Shown here one piece after another: positions 32,725 through 43,459 of a stretch of DNA of 64,000 nt (the stretch's first letter is position 1; every line of letters begins with the position of its first letter). The stretch is from contig CM055093.1 of the NCBI GenBank assembly GCA_029204225.1, positions 1,226,117-1,290,116 of the forward strand, in the 5' to 3' direction. Source of the DNA: Diphasiastrum complanatum. Taxonomy: Eukaryota; Streptophyta; Lycopodiopsida; Lycopodiales; Lycopodiaceae. The notes below the pieces were generated by a model. That model did no database searches. It saw nothing but the letters and a program-made list of their open reading frames with translations, and was not told the DNA's origin. Made by a program: the position numbers and the translations under genes.

Positions 32725-33441
32725 TATTTCGTCTTGATTGCTTACTAGCATCAGACTACTACATTTTACTGTATGTGTATTCTGTTGATCTATATGTAAA
32801 GTATCGTCCAGTAAGTATGGTCGCTCTATGTGAATCTAAGATTAGAGTGATTAACATCTACAACTAATCAGGGAATCACAAGAGTGGAAGATTAGCCATG
32901 ACCTAAAATGTATCTGTTGACGACATATCATCAGATCAGATATCTGTACTTCTGGATACTTGCATGATCTTGCTGGTACTCTTTGGAGCGTGCAGACAAG
33001 AGAAGGTTTCGTTTCTGTTGTTGGTTTTGTTTTGGTCATTTTCCTTCTCTCGTACTGGACCGCAAAAGATTCTCATTCATAAATCATCAGATCAGATATA
33101 TGTACTTTTGGATACTTGCATGATCTTGCTAGTACTCTTTGGAGCGTGCAGACAGGAGAAGGTTTTGTTTTCATCGTTGGTTTTGTTTTGGTCGTTTGCC
33201 TTCTCTCGTACTGGACCGCAAAAAATTCTCGTTCGTGAATCTTTCGTGTTCGCAAACCGTTCGTCTTCGTCTGCTTTGACTTTCGTGTTTGCAAACCGTT
33301 TGTCTTCATTTCCTTTGACTTTCGTATTCGCAAAACTTTTCGTGCTTCGTGTCTCTATATCTTTGAGTATGCGAATGTCTTTGTCGGGCTGAGGGCTGAA
33401 AGCTAGCAAGGCTTTGTAATTAGAAACGTTTTGTTTCTTCA
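32725..33441 (-). repeat. truncated 3' LTR of RLC-13
   Basis: Starts at 33441 on the minus strand (TGAAGAAACAAAACG, after the tract GAGAGGGAGC). It matches the solo LTR at 31174 to about 32725, then stops. It carries an extra tandem duplication of 156 bp (32927-33082 and 33083-33238) absent from the solo LTR. The pol reading frame runs on into it. Confidence 0.8.
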
Positions 33442-34205
33442 GCTCCCTCTCAAAGCATGATAGCTTTACAATTTCGAGACTGCTCCTTTGTCTCTCAAAG
33501 AGTCCTTTGTCCAGGGCTTTAGTGAAGATGTCAACAACCATGTATCTCGTTCTGATGAAGGTGGTCTACAACATCTTCTTCTCAATTAGATCCCTGATCA
33601 AGTGGTACTTGATCGCAATGTGCTTCGTTCTGGAATGGAACACGAGATCTTTTGTTAGGTGTATTGCAGAGGTGTTGTCCATCTGCAAGACCAGGGACTC
33701 ATAACTTGTTTCACCCAATTTGTCCGAGAACTGTCTTAGCCAGATTATTTCGTTGGCCATCTTTGCTGTTGCAACATATTCTGCTTCGCAGGATGATTGG
33801 GCTACAATGGTCTGCTTCTTCTTGACCCAGAGAACTGCTGCTCCTGATGTGATAGTGCATCCTCTTGATGCATGCCCAGCTAGCGTCATTGTAGAAAAGT
33901 ATCCTGAAACCTGCACCATGACAATAACACAAGCCAAAATATCTCATTAATTGAAGATATTGCAAAATTTGTTTTGCAATCTTCCAATGTGTCAAGCCTA
34001 GATTCGTGCAGAATTGGCTCATCCTGAATACTGCATAAGCAATATCAGAACGTGTATTGTCAACAAGGTACATCAGTGATCCTATCAGTTTCCTGTAAGA
34101 TGTGAGCTGCATCTGTTCTCTCTCTTCCTCAGCTTTTGGACAGTCATCATTCGTCAGCACCATCCTTGTGAGAATTGGAGTGTTCACTCCTTTGCAGTTC
34201 AGCAT
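33442..34205 (-). pseudogene. copia RNase H (RLC-13)
   Basis: Blocks in two frames: SYRKLIGSLMYLVDNTRSD and MSQFCTNLGLTHWK in one; QSSCEAEYVATAKMANEIIW, MDNTSAIHLTKDL, HSRTKHIAIKYHLIRDLIE in the other. The shift lies near 33930. It ends at VDIFTKALDKGLFERQ and continues into the LTR for about 100 codons. Confidence 0.85.
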
Positions 34206-34978
34206 CCCAAAGTCCTCTAGGATCTTCTGGGTGTATCTGGACTAGTGAAGGTATAACTTACCTCCCTCATAGTCCCTTTCAATTTGCAAGCCTAGGTAAC
34301 ACCTGGCTTCTCCCAGATCCACGATCTTGATATGTTTCCAGATGTCTGTCTTTACTTCAGCAATTAGTTGCTCACTCCTGCAAAGTGTCAGAGTGTCGTC
34401 CACATACACAGCCACAATGATGATCTGCCCATCTGTAACTCTGACATAAACATTGGAATTAGCCAACAGAGGCTTGAATCCTAATGATTTCAGGGCTTGA
34501 TCTTTCTTCTTGTACCATTGTCGGGCTGATTGTTTCAGACCGTAGATGCTTCTATGCATTCTACATGCATAGTCAGGAAGTGAATTCGAGACATATCCTG
34601 GAGGTTGATCCATGTAGACCTCTTTGTCTAATTTGCCATGCAAGAAGGCCATCTTCTCATCCACAATGTGGATCTTGAGGTCATAAGCTGCTACATATGC
34701 AAATAATAGACGTAGGGACGAATGTTTGACAATAGGAGAGAAGGTTTCAGAGTAGTCAATACCGTATCTCTGAGAAAAATCTTTTGCTACCAGTCTTGCC
34801 TTGTATTTTTTCACATTCCGTATTTGAGCTTGAAGACCCATTTGCATTTGACAGTCTTGTGCTTATTTGGTAATGGTTTCAACGTCCATACATGGTTCTT
34901 CCTCATGGACTCCATCTGTTTGTTCATGGCTTGGATCCATCTGTCCTTTTCTGGACCTTCAATTGCCTCCTCGAAAGT
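34206..34978 (-). pseudogene. copia reverse transcriptase (RLC-13)
   Basis: KARLVAKDFSQRYGIDYSET, LHGKLDKEVYMDQPPGY, IYGLKQSARQWYKKK, and catalytic VAVYVDDTLTL are all in one frame (34242-34847). The RT entry (EEAIEGPEKDRW) lies upstream in the integrase frame after a TAG at 34979, and a frameshift near 34850 separates the two. A second TAG at 34242 sits where Gln is usual. The catalytic Asp pair is intact. Confidence 0.88.
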
Positions 34979-36403
34979 CTATGGTTCGCCACTTAACCCG
35001 CAAAACTCTTCTGATGTGGAAGCTGAGCTGCCTGGCACATATCTTGCTGGTGCTCTTCGTGGTCTTGTCGACCTTTTGGGAGATCCTCTTGAAACAGCTA
35101 TGCCTTTGCTCTTGTCTATTCTGCTTGATCCAGAACCATTTTGGTTTGCAAGAACCGCAGCAGCAGGATGCCTCTCGAATATTTCTTCGTCAGATTCATT
35201 GCTCAAATGGGAGACGACTCGAAAATTTTTGTTTTTGTGTTCGTACTCTGCTCCCTCTGTCGTTGGCGACAAGTCATAGTTCTGTCTCTCCAGAACTTCA
35301 TAACTGACAGGATTGTCATTGGCCATTGTCCTGCTTTCATCGAATCTGACATCTCTCACTATTTTCACAATGTTTGTGTCTGGCATGTAGAATCTGTAGT
35401 ATGAGGAATTGTTGTCATAACCTACCAGAAATCCCTGCTCGGCTTTCTCCTCAAGCTTCTTTTGAAGCTTATAAGGAATATGTGCATAAGCTGCACAACC
35501 AAAGATTCTGACGTGAGACAGGTTGGGTTTTCTACCCCACCATAGCTCATGTGGTGTCGTGTGAGGAACACCAAACTTGTCTGTTCTGTTCTGGATGTAT
35601 GCGACTATAGCTACTGCTTCAGCCCACAGTGCCCTTGGAGCTTTCGAGTAGGCCATCATGCATCTGGCTGCTTCCATTAGGGTCCTGTTCTTTCGTTCAG
35701 CAACACCATTGTGTTGCGGTGTGTAGGCTGCAGTTCTTCTATGAATGATGCCACGATCATTGCAGAAGTCAATGAAGCGATTCGAGATGTATTCGCCACC
35801 TCGATCTATTCTGATCTGCTTCACTTTGCTGCCTGTGCATCTTTCTGCCCAATTCACATATTTTGTGAATTTATCAAGTGCTTCAGATTTATTCTGAATG
35901 AAATACACTTTGGCAAATTTGCTATAATCATCAATGAAGGTTATGTAATACTTTGAACCTCCTACTGAGATCACGTTGAATGGTCTGCAAATGTCAGAAT
36001 GCACTAGCTCCAGAATCTTTGTCGTTCTGTAGGAGTCTTTGATGAATGGTGTGCATGACATCTTGTCCTTCAAACATGCATCACAGGTGGTCAAACTGGT
36101 TGCATTCAAGATGCTGACCCTTGTTATCGCTCCATGATGGCTTGCTTGGTAAAGTGCCATTGAGTTCATGTGGCAGAGTCTTTTGTGCCACAGAGTGTCT
36201 GGAAAGTCGTCATGAGTCTGATGCACCTGATCTGCAGGTAGGCATACCTTTAGATGATATAGGTTCTCTTTCCTTCTGTCTTGAGTGATGAGAGTACTGG
36301 TACTGGCATCAATCATGTTGCATGCTTTGTCAGAAAACGTCACACGCATCCTTGCATCTGCTATTCTTGCTACAGAGAGCAAGTCTTGTTGCAGAGTAGG
36401 CAC
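34979..36403 (-). pseudogene. copia integrase, nearly intact (RLC-13)
   Basis: 474 codons open. GAG-pre-integrase LWHKRLCHMN and CDACLKDKM form the zinc-binding HHCC region (one H of RLGH is retained as CH). The core carries LELVHSDICRPF, TFIDDYSKFAKVYF, IRIDRGGEYIS and TPQHNGVAERKNRTLMEAAR, that is, all three D,D,E residues. RIFGCAAYAHIPYKL, GFLVGYDNNSSYYRFY and the GKG-type C-terminal basic tail (SRGSPKRSTRPRRAP) follow. This is the best-preserved integrase in the window. It ends at TAG 34979. Confidence 0.9.
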
Positions 36404-36953
36404 GAACAGAACGTCTTCGAGTCTCTGCCTCTGTCATTGGTGTTGAGCCATAATGAACCAATACCATTCACTTGATGTCTAGATCCATCTCCAAGAACTA
36501 TGAATCTTGAGGCATCTGCACTTATGAGATCAGACATGATTCATCTTGATGTCACAAAGTGTGAGGTGGCTCTTGATTCTAGGATCACCTCATGTGTGTC
36601 AGATATTGATGTTGCACACAGGTCTTCATAGATATAGGTGGTCAAACAGTTTCTGTTCATTCTTTCTTCGGCCATTTTTGAGCTCTCGGGCTCCTCGACA
36701 TAGGATGAACTATTTTTGTTCTCCTGTCTATTCTGTGCTGACTTGTTTCTCGGGTTTTGGCGGCAATCCATGGCTGCGTGACCCTTCTTGTGGCAATGGA
36801 TACACTCAATCTTGGGATTGAGCTAGCAGGTATCTACTGTATATCCTGCATCTCACACAAGTCTTCTTGTCTGCACCTTGTTGTTTCGACCTTCCTTTGG
36901 TCTTCCAGTTGCCTTTGCTTGTTCCCTCTACTTGCTGGTCACGATTCTGCCTC
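36404..36953 (-). pseudogene. copia gag C-terminus and protease centre (RLC-13)
   Basis: Zinc knuckle CIHCHKKGHAAMDC at about 36780-36830, in a frame shifted from the preceding Lys/Gln-rich stretch (NWKTKGRSKQQG). The protease centre reads VILESRATSHFVTS, so the Asp and Gly of DSGATSH are altered and the enzyme is presumably dead. Confidence 0.8.
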
Positions 36954-37461
36954 TGATTATGGCCAAATATGGCTCTATATATACAATAAGTGGGAGCTCG
37001 TGGTACAGATCATCCCTTTGATCCCACATGTGTGAAGGTGCTTTGTCATATGATGATTCATCATGCAAAACTAACACTTGGACAAAACCTTCTATTTTGA
37101 GCGCTTTTGGTCCATTTTCCTTCTATATGGAGATCTACTTGAAAATCTTCTAGAAGTCAAAATTCGTCTACTTCAGCTTATTCCACACATGTGAGCTATC
37201 CTCTACACATGGGATGTGACACCTACCCAAAGGATGTGGCTCATGCAAGCAATAGATTGATGCCATGTGTCATATGTCTAGAAAACAAGTTTTTGGCCTT
37301 TTAAGCCACTAGAACTTGAATTAAATCATATGTACAGCCTATATGATTATGGTACATGACAAGTACACTATTTTTACACGTGGGAACAGGATCCACACAT
37401 GTGTGTTTATCTATATACATGATTTTTAGCCTCTACCAAGCTTATTTTTGCATTTTTCACA
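36954..37461 (-). repeat. truncated 3' LTR of LARD-14
   Basis: 508 bp matching 41394-41899. The first 324 bp of the LTR (in plus-strand order) are missing, replaced by RLC-13 gag. It starts TGTGAAAAATGC on the minus strand. Confidence 0.88.
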
Positions 37462-37475
37462 CTCCTCCTCAAAAA
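37462..37475 (-). other. polypurine tract of LARD-14
   Basis: Minus strand TTTTTGAGGAGGAG directly before the LTR. Confidence 0.85.
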
Positions 37476-38947
37476 TCTAGCTTGGTAAATCTAGCTTGAT
37501 GGAAAACATGATGATCTTGAACTTGACTCCATGGGTTGAATTGGTCTTTGCTGGTTCAAAAGGTGTGAAGATCAGCCAATGAGCTTGATGTTGATCTGAA
37601 AACACCATATCCATGATAGTGCTTCTTTGATGTTGACATCTTTGATAAACTCGAGAGCTTTGCACCATCCTAGCACCTCCAAAATTGATTCCTTCCAATT
37701 TTCATGTAGATGCTTGACCTTGAGGCTTGCTCCTTCTTCATGTGCATGCTCCTCCATGAGAAAATAAAGATTTCTTCTTGACTTATTAGGATCACAAAGA
37801 TCTAACATCATGTTACCATGGTCTAAAGAATTAGACTTATCCAAATTGGCAAGACTATGCATGCTATAATAACAAAGTGTTTGCATCATATCTTCATGCT
37901 TGTTTGCCATGCTAATCTCAGATCCAATGAGGCTAAATACTTCATTATGGAGATAAGTGTCTTTAGAAGATGATTCACTTACTCTCATAAGGAGTTTACA
38001 ATTTGCCTCAATACAAATTTTCAAACTATGAGTGAACAAATCACTTTGCTCTTACATGACTCAAGAGCATACATTTGATGAAATAATCATTTGCTTTCTA
38101 ATTGATTTAAAATCAATTTCAACCTTTTAAGAATATCATCTATGTTCTCAAGAGAGACGTCATACTCAACTAGTATGGCTTTACTCCAATTTGGAGATGC
38201 AATGGTCTCACTTAAGCAAATTGATTTATCAAATGACATAAGAGAAGTAAGTATGATATGTATACCACATGAGATATGCTCCTCTTTCCCTTGAAATGTG
38301 AGCCACATGAAATCAACCATATTTCTTGAGTTTCTTTTTGGAATCACAACTTGAGAAGATCTCTCCTCCTCAATCCATGGCACACTTGAACCTTGAGATG
38401 ATTCTTTAAGATCCTCTTCATGGTGCTCCTTCTTGATGGAAATCCGAGACCTCCATGTCTCATAATGATCACAACAACTATGACCACACAATATGCACTT
38501 CCTATGATTATCAAGATTACTTATGCTAGAAACGTAAGTCCAAAAATCACCACAACTTGGCATAATTTTTCTAATATTGAAATCAAAAGGCATTTCCATC
38601 TCAATAAGGCTAACTACTTGCTTATGGATATAAGTGTCCACTTTGGATGCTTCACTTATTCTCATAAGAAGTTTACAACTTGCCTTTAAGATTGAAAACT
38701 TACAATTTTCATCTTTATGAATGAGCACATCATTTATGATCTTATTGAAACCAAAAGATCCTACATTATGAAGATATTTCCATTTCCTTGACTTCATAAC
38801 TAATGTAAGCTTACAAGGAAAACATATTTTGCTATCTTTTAAGGCATCACACTCAACTAGTATTGTCTTAATCCACCTTTGAGATACAAAAATCTCTTCA
38901 TGGTTCTTCATAAGTTGACATGATAACATAAATGAAACTATTTTCAT
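37476..38947 (-). pseudogene. LARD-14 repeated unknown protein
   Basis: Two frames (38087-38947, 286 codons; 37572-38039, 155 codons) carry copies of one module. Each contains CKLLMRVSES or CKLLMRISEA, then KDTYLHNEVFSLI or VDTYIHKQVVSLI, then an NLD block and an acidic EE/HEE helix. A Cys-rich part (KCILCGHSCCDH) may bind metal. A Trp-Lys-x-I-L-V-E-[YC]-D motif occurs twice. The module also occurs in LARD-3. No known domain was recognised; possible roles are nucleic-acid binding or packaging. The two frames differ, so one frameshift or intron separates them. Confidence 0.5.
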
Positions 38948-39403
38948 TTTGTGATTGCTGCTCCTTGTTCTTGATTGATTTCTCTTGGATCATAACAATA
39001 AGTTTGAACTTATCAAAAGTTCCAAGCAAAATACTTTCCAAGGACATAAAATAAATCCAAGTTACTTTCATGAAGGTGACATCTATCTTTGCATCTTGAA
39101 CCAAACAATGCACTTCCAAATGAAAAATTCCAAAGGATTTGACATGTGTTGTGATGGACTCTTGAAGACAAATCTTGCAAGTCCTTGTGAGACCCCAAGC
39201 CTCATTCACCTTTCCACAAAGGAAACACCTTTTCTTGGACTTGTCCTTCTTGTATTTGCATTTCAAACCCCCTTGCTTTGGTTCTTCTTGGATGGATTGG
39301 TCTTCTTTTTGTAGCATCTTGAGGAAAAATATCCTTCCTTGCCACAAAAGTTGCACTTAGGATCCTTTCTTTCCTTCAATAGGATGTCACCTATTGATGC
39401 CAT
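38898..39403 (-). pseudogene. LARD-14 zinc-knuckle gag-like protein
   Basis: ATG at 39401-39403 begins MASIGDILLKERKDPKC. The knuckle is CNFCGKEGYFSSRC, a CCHC zinc knuckle in which Tyr takes the place of His, followed by Lys-rich sequence. After a frameshift near 39290 it continues with a second Cys pair cluster (KKRCFLCGKVNEAW, TCKICLQES). It resembles the nucleocapsid end of a copia gag without its capsid part. It precedes the repeated protein directly. Confidence 0.6.
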
Positions 39404-39478
39404 GTGAATAAAAACCTGTGATATGATTCTACAAATGTAATTTGTGACTTTCAAGAGACTAGATTTGAACATCTTCAA

Positions 39479-41057
39479 TAATCTAGAATGATCTACAAAA
39501 GATCTAGCTCACAAACCTAAGAATCAATCTTCACTAGTCACTTGGAAACTTTGCTTTGATCGGTAAGACAAAAGCACACAATCTTTGAATCAAATCACAA
39601 AAGAAATCAGATCCAATCTCCTATTGGACTCATCAAATACCAATGACTCTTTTTTTTAAAAGTTGAAATGGATATGAAAAGATTTGACACCTAGATTTTC
39701 CTTTTCACTTGACTAGTTCTCTCAACACTTGAGATTCTTGAACAAAAGATGGATTTTGTTTCAAACACATGAAAATCAAACTTAATCACTTCTTTTGGAC
39801 TCACTCTTGACCCAAATAATATCACTCTTGAGATTTAGAATGAATTTGGTTTGATCTGAAAACAAACTATACCACCAATTTTTCACAAAGCTTAAAAATT
39901 TAGACAACTAGAGATTCACAAATATCTCAACCATGCATGAATACTCAAATATGGACTCCTCCTCATTCTAGACATCCAATGGGATCACAAATTGACCCTC
40001 ACTCTCAAAAAGAAAGTTGAATAGAACTAATTTGAGTTTCATACATACTATATCAATTTTTGCTCAACAAATTGAATTCAATCACTCCTATTGGATTCCA
40101 CCAATTACTCTACCTTTTAGGACTTGGAATGAAATTCAAAATCAAAAGTTGTGATTTTTCTCACTAAGATATTGTGCTTCAAAGAGTTAATGCCACTTAG
40201 AAAGATTTGATCACATAGGAGAAGCCAAATTCTTCACCAACAACAACACATAATGAGCTTCTAGATCTTGCCCTCTACAAAGGAAGGAGCTCTTAAAAAA
40301 ATTGGATCTCTTTCTACACATTTTTCATAGACACATTAATGACTCTTTTCAAACCTTCAAATCACTCAAACAAATTGAGTAGGGTATAACAATGTGACTT
40401 GGATCTCAATCTCTTTTCTAGAACTCTCAATTTAAGCCAATCTATGTCAAATTCTACAAAAGATTTGCATAGATGCTCTATATACACTAGAAACTCTCAA
40501 AGGTTTCACTTGGAGGACAGATCCAAGGATGTTTTCTAGCAAATTGATGCTTCTAAACTTGACCCTATCACTCTTGAACAAATCTAGAGTGATGGTACAA
40601 TGGATTTCAACCTCTCACCTTGCATATCACTCCTTAATCTATGATTTTTAGCCAAATCTCTCTCAACTTCAACATGCACTCAAAAAATCAGAGATGATCA
40701 ATTAATGCACCTATTTCAAGCTTCAAATTTAATTTCTTGGCTGATATAATCCAAGAACTAATCAAGGGATTAGATTTTCTATAGAAAATGCTTGATTTTG
40801 CACCAAAAATCTCTCAAATTGGGTGTGTGAGTCAAATTGTACAAATTTTTGAATTTTCTCAGCCAAAATCAGAGTTGTACAGCATCACACGTGTGAAAAG
40901 GGTTCCTACAGCCCACAACAAGTTCTGGTCCAAAAATTTTGAGAATATCTATCAAATCCAACTCGCTACCCAAAATTTGACTAGTTTCCAAAAAACTGCT
41001 AGTTTTGGCTTTGATTTGGATTAACCCTATCAATTTCAACAAAACCTCATGTACTAG
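39479..41057 (-). other. LARD-14 untranslated leader, no gene
   Basis: 1.58 kb of A-rich sequence without coding signal. It includes the perfect 12-bp palindrome TCACACGTGTGA at 40885-40896, about 160 bases from the primer site. Confidence 0.7.
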
Positions 41058-41069
41058 GCTCTGATACCA
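41058..41069 (-). other. primer binding site (Met tRNA), LARD-14
   Basis: Minus strand TGGTATCAGAGC, a perfect consensus, abutting the 5' LTR. Confidence 0.92.
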
Positions 41070-41899
41070 TGTGGAAAAAGTACAAAAAGGACCAAGAGTG
41101 GATCCTAATCTGATCCTCAAGAGGGATTGGTTGTCAGATTACTTGATCTATCAATCTACTTCAGATTAAGATCAATCTAGATCAATTCTAGACACAAAAT
41201 CCTAACAAGAACAATCATTAATTGAAGGTAAGTGTACTTTCTGGTTTCACACGTGTGAAACATTGTCTGAGTACGGACTCCAACCTGAAAATCAAGTACA
41301 CATTGATAGAACCTCAAAACAATCAAAACAAATGTAGACAAATGGAGAGAATCACTCAAAATTGCTTCCAAAACCAAGATTGGTGTCTCACATTGATTAT
41401 GGCCAAATGTGGCTCTATATATACAATAAGTGAGAGCACGTGGTACTGATCATCCCTTTGATCCCACGTGTGAAGGTGCTTTGTCATATGATGATTCATC
41501 ATGCAAAACTAACACTTGAACAAAACCTTCTATTTTGAGCACTTTTGGTCCATTTTCCTTCTATATGGAGATCTACTTGAAAATCTTCTAGAAGTCAAAA
41601 TTCGTCTACTTCAGCTTATTCCACACATGTGAGCTGTCCTCTACACATGGGATGTGACACCTAACCAAAGGATGTGGCTCATGCAAGCAATAGATTGATG
41701 CCATGTGTCATATGTCTAGAAAACTAGTTTTTGGCCTTTTTAGCCACTAGAACTTAAATTAAATCATATGTACAGCCTATATGATTATGGTACATGACAA
41801 GTACACTAGTATCACACGTGGGAACAGGCTCCACACATGTGTGTTTATCTATATACAAAATTTTTGGCCTCTACCAAGCTTATTTTTGCATTTTTTGCA
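41070..41899 (-). repeat. 5' LTR of LARD-14
   Basis: 830 bp. On the minus strand it runs TGCAAAAAATGC...TTTTTCCACA. It includes the 16-bp perfect palindrome at 41245-41260 (core CACACGTGTG), and CTCTATATATAC near 41410. Confidence 0.9.
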
Positions 41900-42118
41900 T
41901 GATCTACGTTTATAAAATTAATGCAACATTCAACATAGTTTCAACCAAGGTGCGGAATTAAAATGAACAAGAAAAACTCAGACACACGATTAACAACAGA
42001 AGCATTTGCATACGAAATCAGACACAACAAGAGAAATTATCTATATTGAACTTCCTCTGCTTTCTTCAAGCACTGCATGCAAATCCATGCAGTGCATTGG
42101 CGTGGGAGAAACACGGTT
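41900..42118 (-). repeat. RLC-13-family LTR fragment
   Basis: Matches the reverse complement of solo-LTR positions 31633-31845. It begins exactly at the LARD-14 edge and stops at 42118. Most likely what remains of the 5' LTR of RLC-13 after LARD-14 inserted. Confidence 0.82.
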
Positions 42119-42403
42119 CTATCTTGTTGGTTTCCAAAATCTAGCTTCATCCTTCTCATTATGAAGAATCACCGATTCAATTTTAGATCTTGGTCTCCTG
42201 GCCATAGTGATTGCTTCCAAAGTTTAGTGCCAAATTCTCAAATCTATGAAATGCCAGATCGACTCAAAGTTATATGATACTTATTAAATGTGAACGGGCA
42301 ACTAGACCACAATAACAACATGTGGTAATTACGCTTACTGTCTAACCTATTGGCAAACCTGTGTAGTCTGAAATTTATGAACATATTAACCAATGTGGCT
42401 AGC
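42119..42403. other. no recognisable feature
   Basis: 285 bp flank of RLC-15. Before that insertion it continued at 47342. Confidence 0.5.
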
Positions 42404-42408
42404 TATTT

Positions 42409-42659
42409 AAGTTAAGAAAACACAATTGAAAACACCCGACCGGATCAATCACCACAGCACAATGTCAAGTGCAACAAGAATTCAGAATTGCTCACTTCAA
42501 ACTGTATATTCCAGACTACTTGTAAGTACAAAGATGAGTTCCTTAAAAACACTCAAAGGGCTCGTAAAAGAAAGATGGCTCGATAACTCTAGAACTAAGC
42601 ACACGTGGTGCCGTCGAAATAAGAAAGCACTGTATAAGTCGATCATTGTTATTTTAACT
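42409..42659 (-). repeat. 3' LTR of RLC-15
   Basis: 251 bp. Plus strand AGTTAAGAAAACAC...TATTTTAACT. A minus-strand polypurine tract (GAGGGAGAG) lies at 42660-42668. Confidence 0.9.
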
Positions 42660-42750
42660 CTCTCCCTCAATGATCAACGTCAATTTTCATTTTAGAGTAT
42701 ACTCTATTCATGGAACATACCTCCATGTTAGCATTACAAGTAAAGGCATT

Positions 42751-43100
42751 TTACATAACTTGGTCTAAGCCAAGTCTGGCTCTAAAAGTTTCAAACTTTT
42801 CTTTACTTAAAGCTTTTGTAAATATATCAGCAACTTGTAACAATGTAGAACAATGTACAATACCTATGTCTTCAGATTGTAATTTTTCACGCACAAAGTG
42901 ATATTTTACTTCAATATGTTTTGTCCTTGCGTGAAAGATTGGATTTTTAGCCAATTGTATTTCGCTTTGACTGTCACAGAAAATAACAGTGGGATTTACC
43001 TGTTTCATGCCAATCTCATATAACAACTTACATAGCCAAATAGCTTCCTGGGTAGCAGAACTCAACGCTTTATATTCGGCTTCTGTGGAAGAAAGAGAAA
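42751..43100 (-). pseudogene. copia RNase H (RLC-15)
   Basis: TISLSSTEAEYKALSSATQE, IFCDSQSEIQLAKNPIFHAR, KHIEVKYHFVREKLQSEDI and VADIFTKALSKEKF. The catalytic region is readable and open from 43065 to 42751. Upstream it joins the RT entry directly through the deletion near 43095. Confidence 0.88.
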
Positions 43101-43261
43101 TAGTATCTTAATGTCTCTTCATAGTCAATTCCTTTGCTTTGCTCATAACCCTTCACTACTAGGTGTGCCTTATACTTTGCTATTGTGCCATCCGCATGAA
43201 ACTTTGTTCTAAACACCCATTTGTTATCAATGGGTTTCTTTCCAAGTGGTAGATCAACCAA
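43070..43261 (-). pseudogene. RT entry fragment (RLC-15), core deleted
   Basis: KPIDNKWVFRTKFHADGTI, YKAHLVVKGYEQSKGIDYEE, then the frame runs out of homology. The palm (AFL, LYGLKQ, YVDD) is missing. The deletion joins GIDYEET to the RNase H SLSSTEAEY region. Confidence 0.88.
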
Positions 43262-43459
43262 CTCTCATGTATCATGTCTTTGGATGGATTCTATCTCTTC
43301 TTCCATTGCCCTTTGCCACTCTTTGTGATCTTTTGTCTCATCAAAGGTTGATGGCTCTCGACACTTCAAAATGCCAGTCATTAGGGCATAGTTCACATGA
43401 TAACGATTGGGAGACTTCCTTTCCCGTGTTGATCTTCTCACTTCACTTTGTGTGCTAGA

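Larger units (their letters stand above)
32725..36953 (-). mobile_element. RLC-13, copia element (minus), 5' end deleted
   Basis: Minus order is gag zinc knuckle, protease, a full-length integrase, RT with YVDD, RNase H, polypurine-like tract, and a 3' LTR truncated on its outer side. The 5' LTR, leader and gag N-terminus are missing; the sequence breaks at 36953 against the truncated LTR of LARD-14. A piece of the same LTR family at 41900-42118 beyond LARD-14 is probably its former 5' LTR. Confidence 0.85.
36954..41899 (-). mobile_element. LARD-14, pol-less LTR element encoding zinc-knuckle and repeated unknown proteins
   Basis: Minus-strand element with 5' LTR 41070-41899, a perfect primer site, a long leader (39479-41057), coding 37572-39478, a polypurine tract and a 3' LTR truncated on its outer side (36954-37461). 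No protease, integrase, RT or RNase H motif was found in about 3.6 kb of interior. The right flank TGATC would be one target copy; the left copy is lost with the truncated LTR end. It lies inside a member of the RLC-13 LTR family. Confidence 0.8.

Noticed and set aside
32964-33392. Plus-strand frame with repeated FSFSRTGPQKI-like words
   Set aside because: It is antisense to the RLC-13 LTR and its repetition is explained by the 156-bp duplication.
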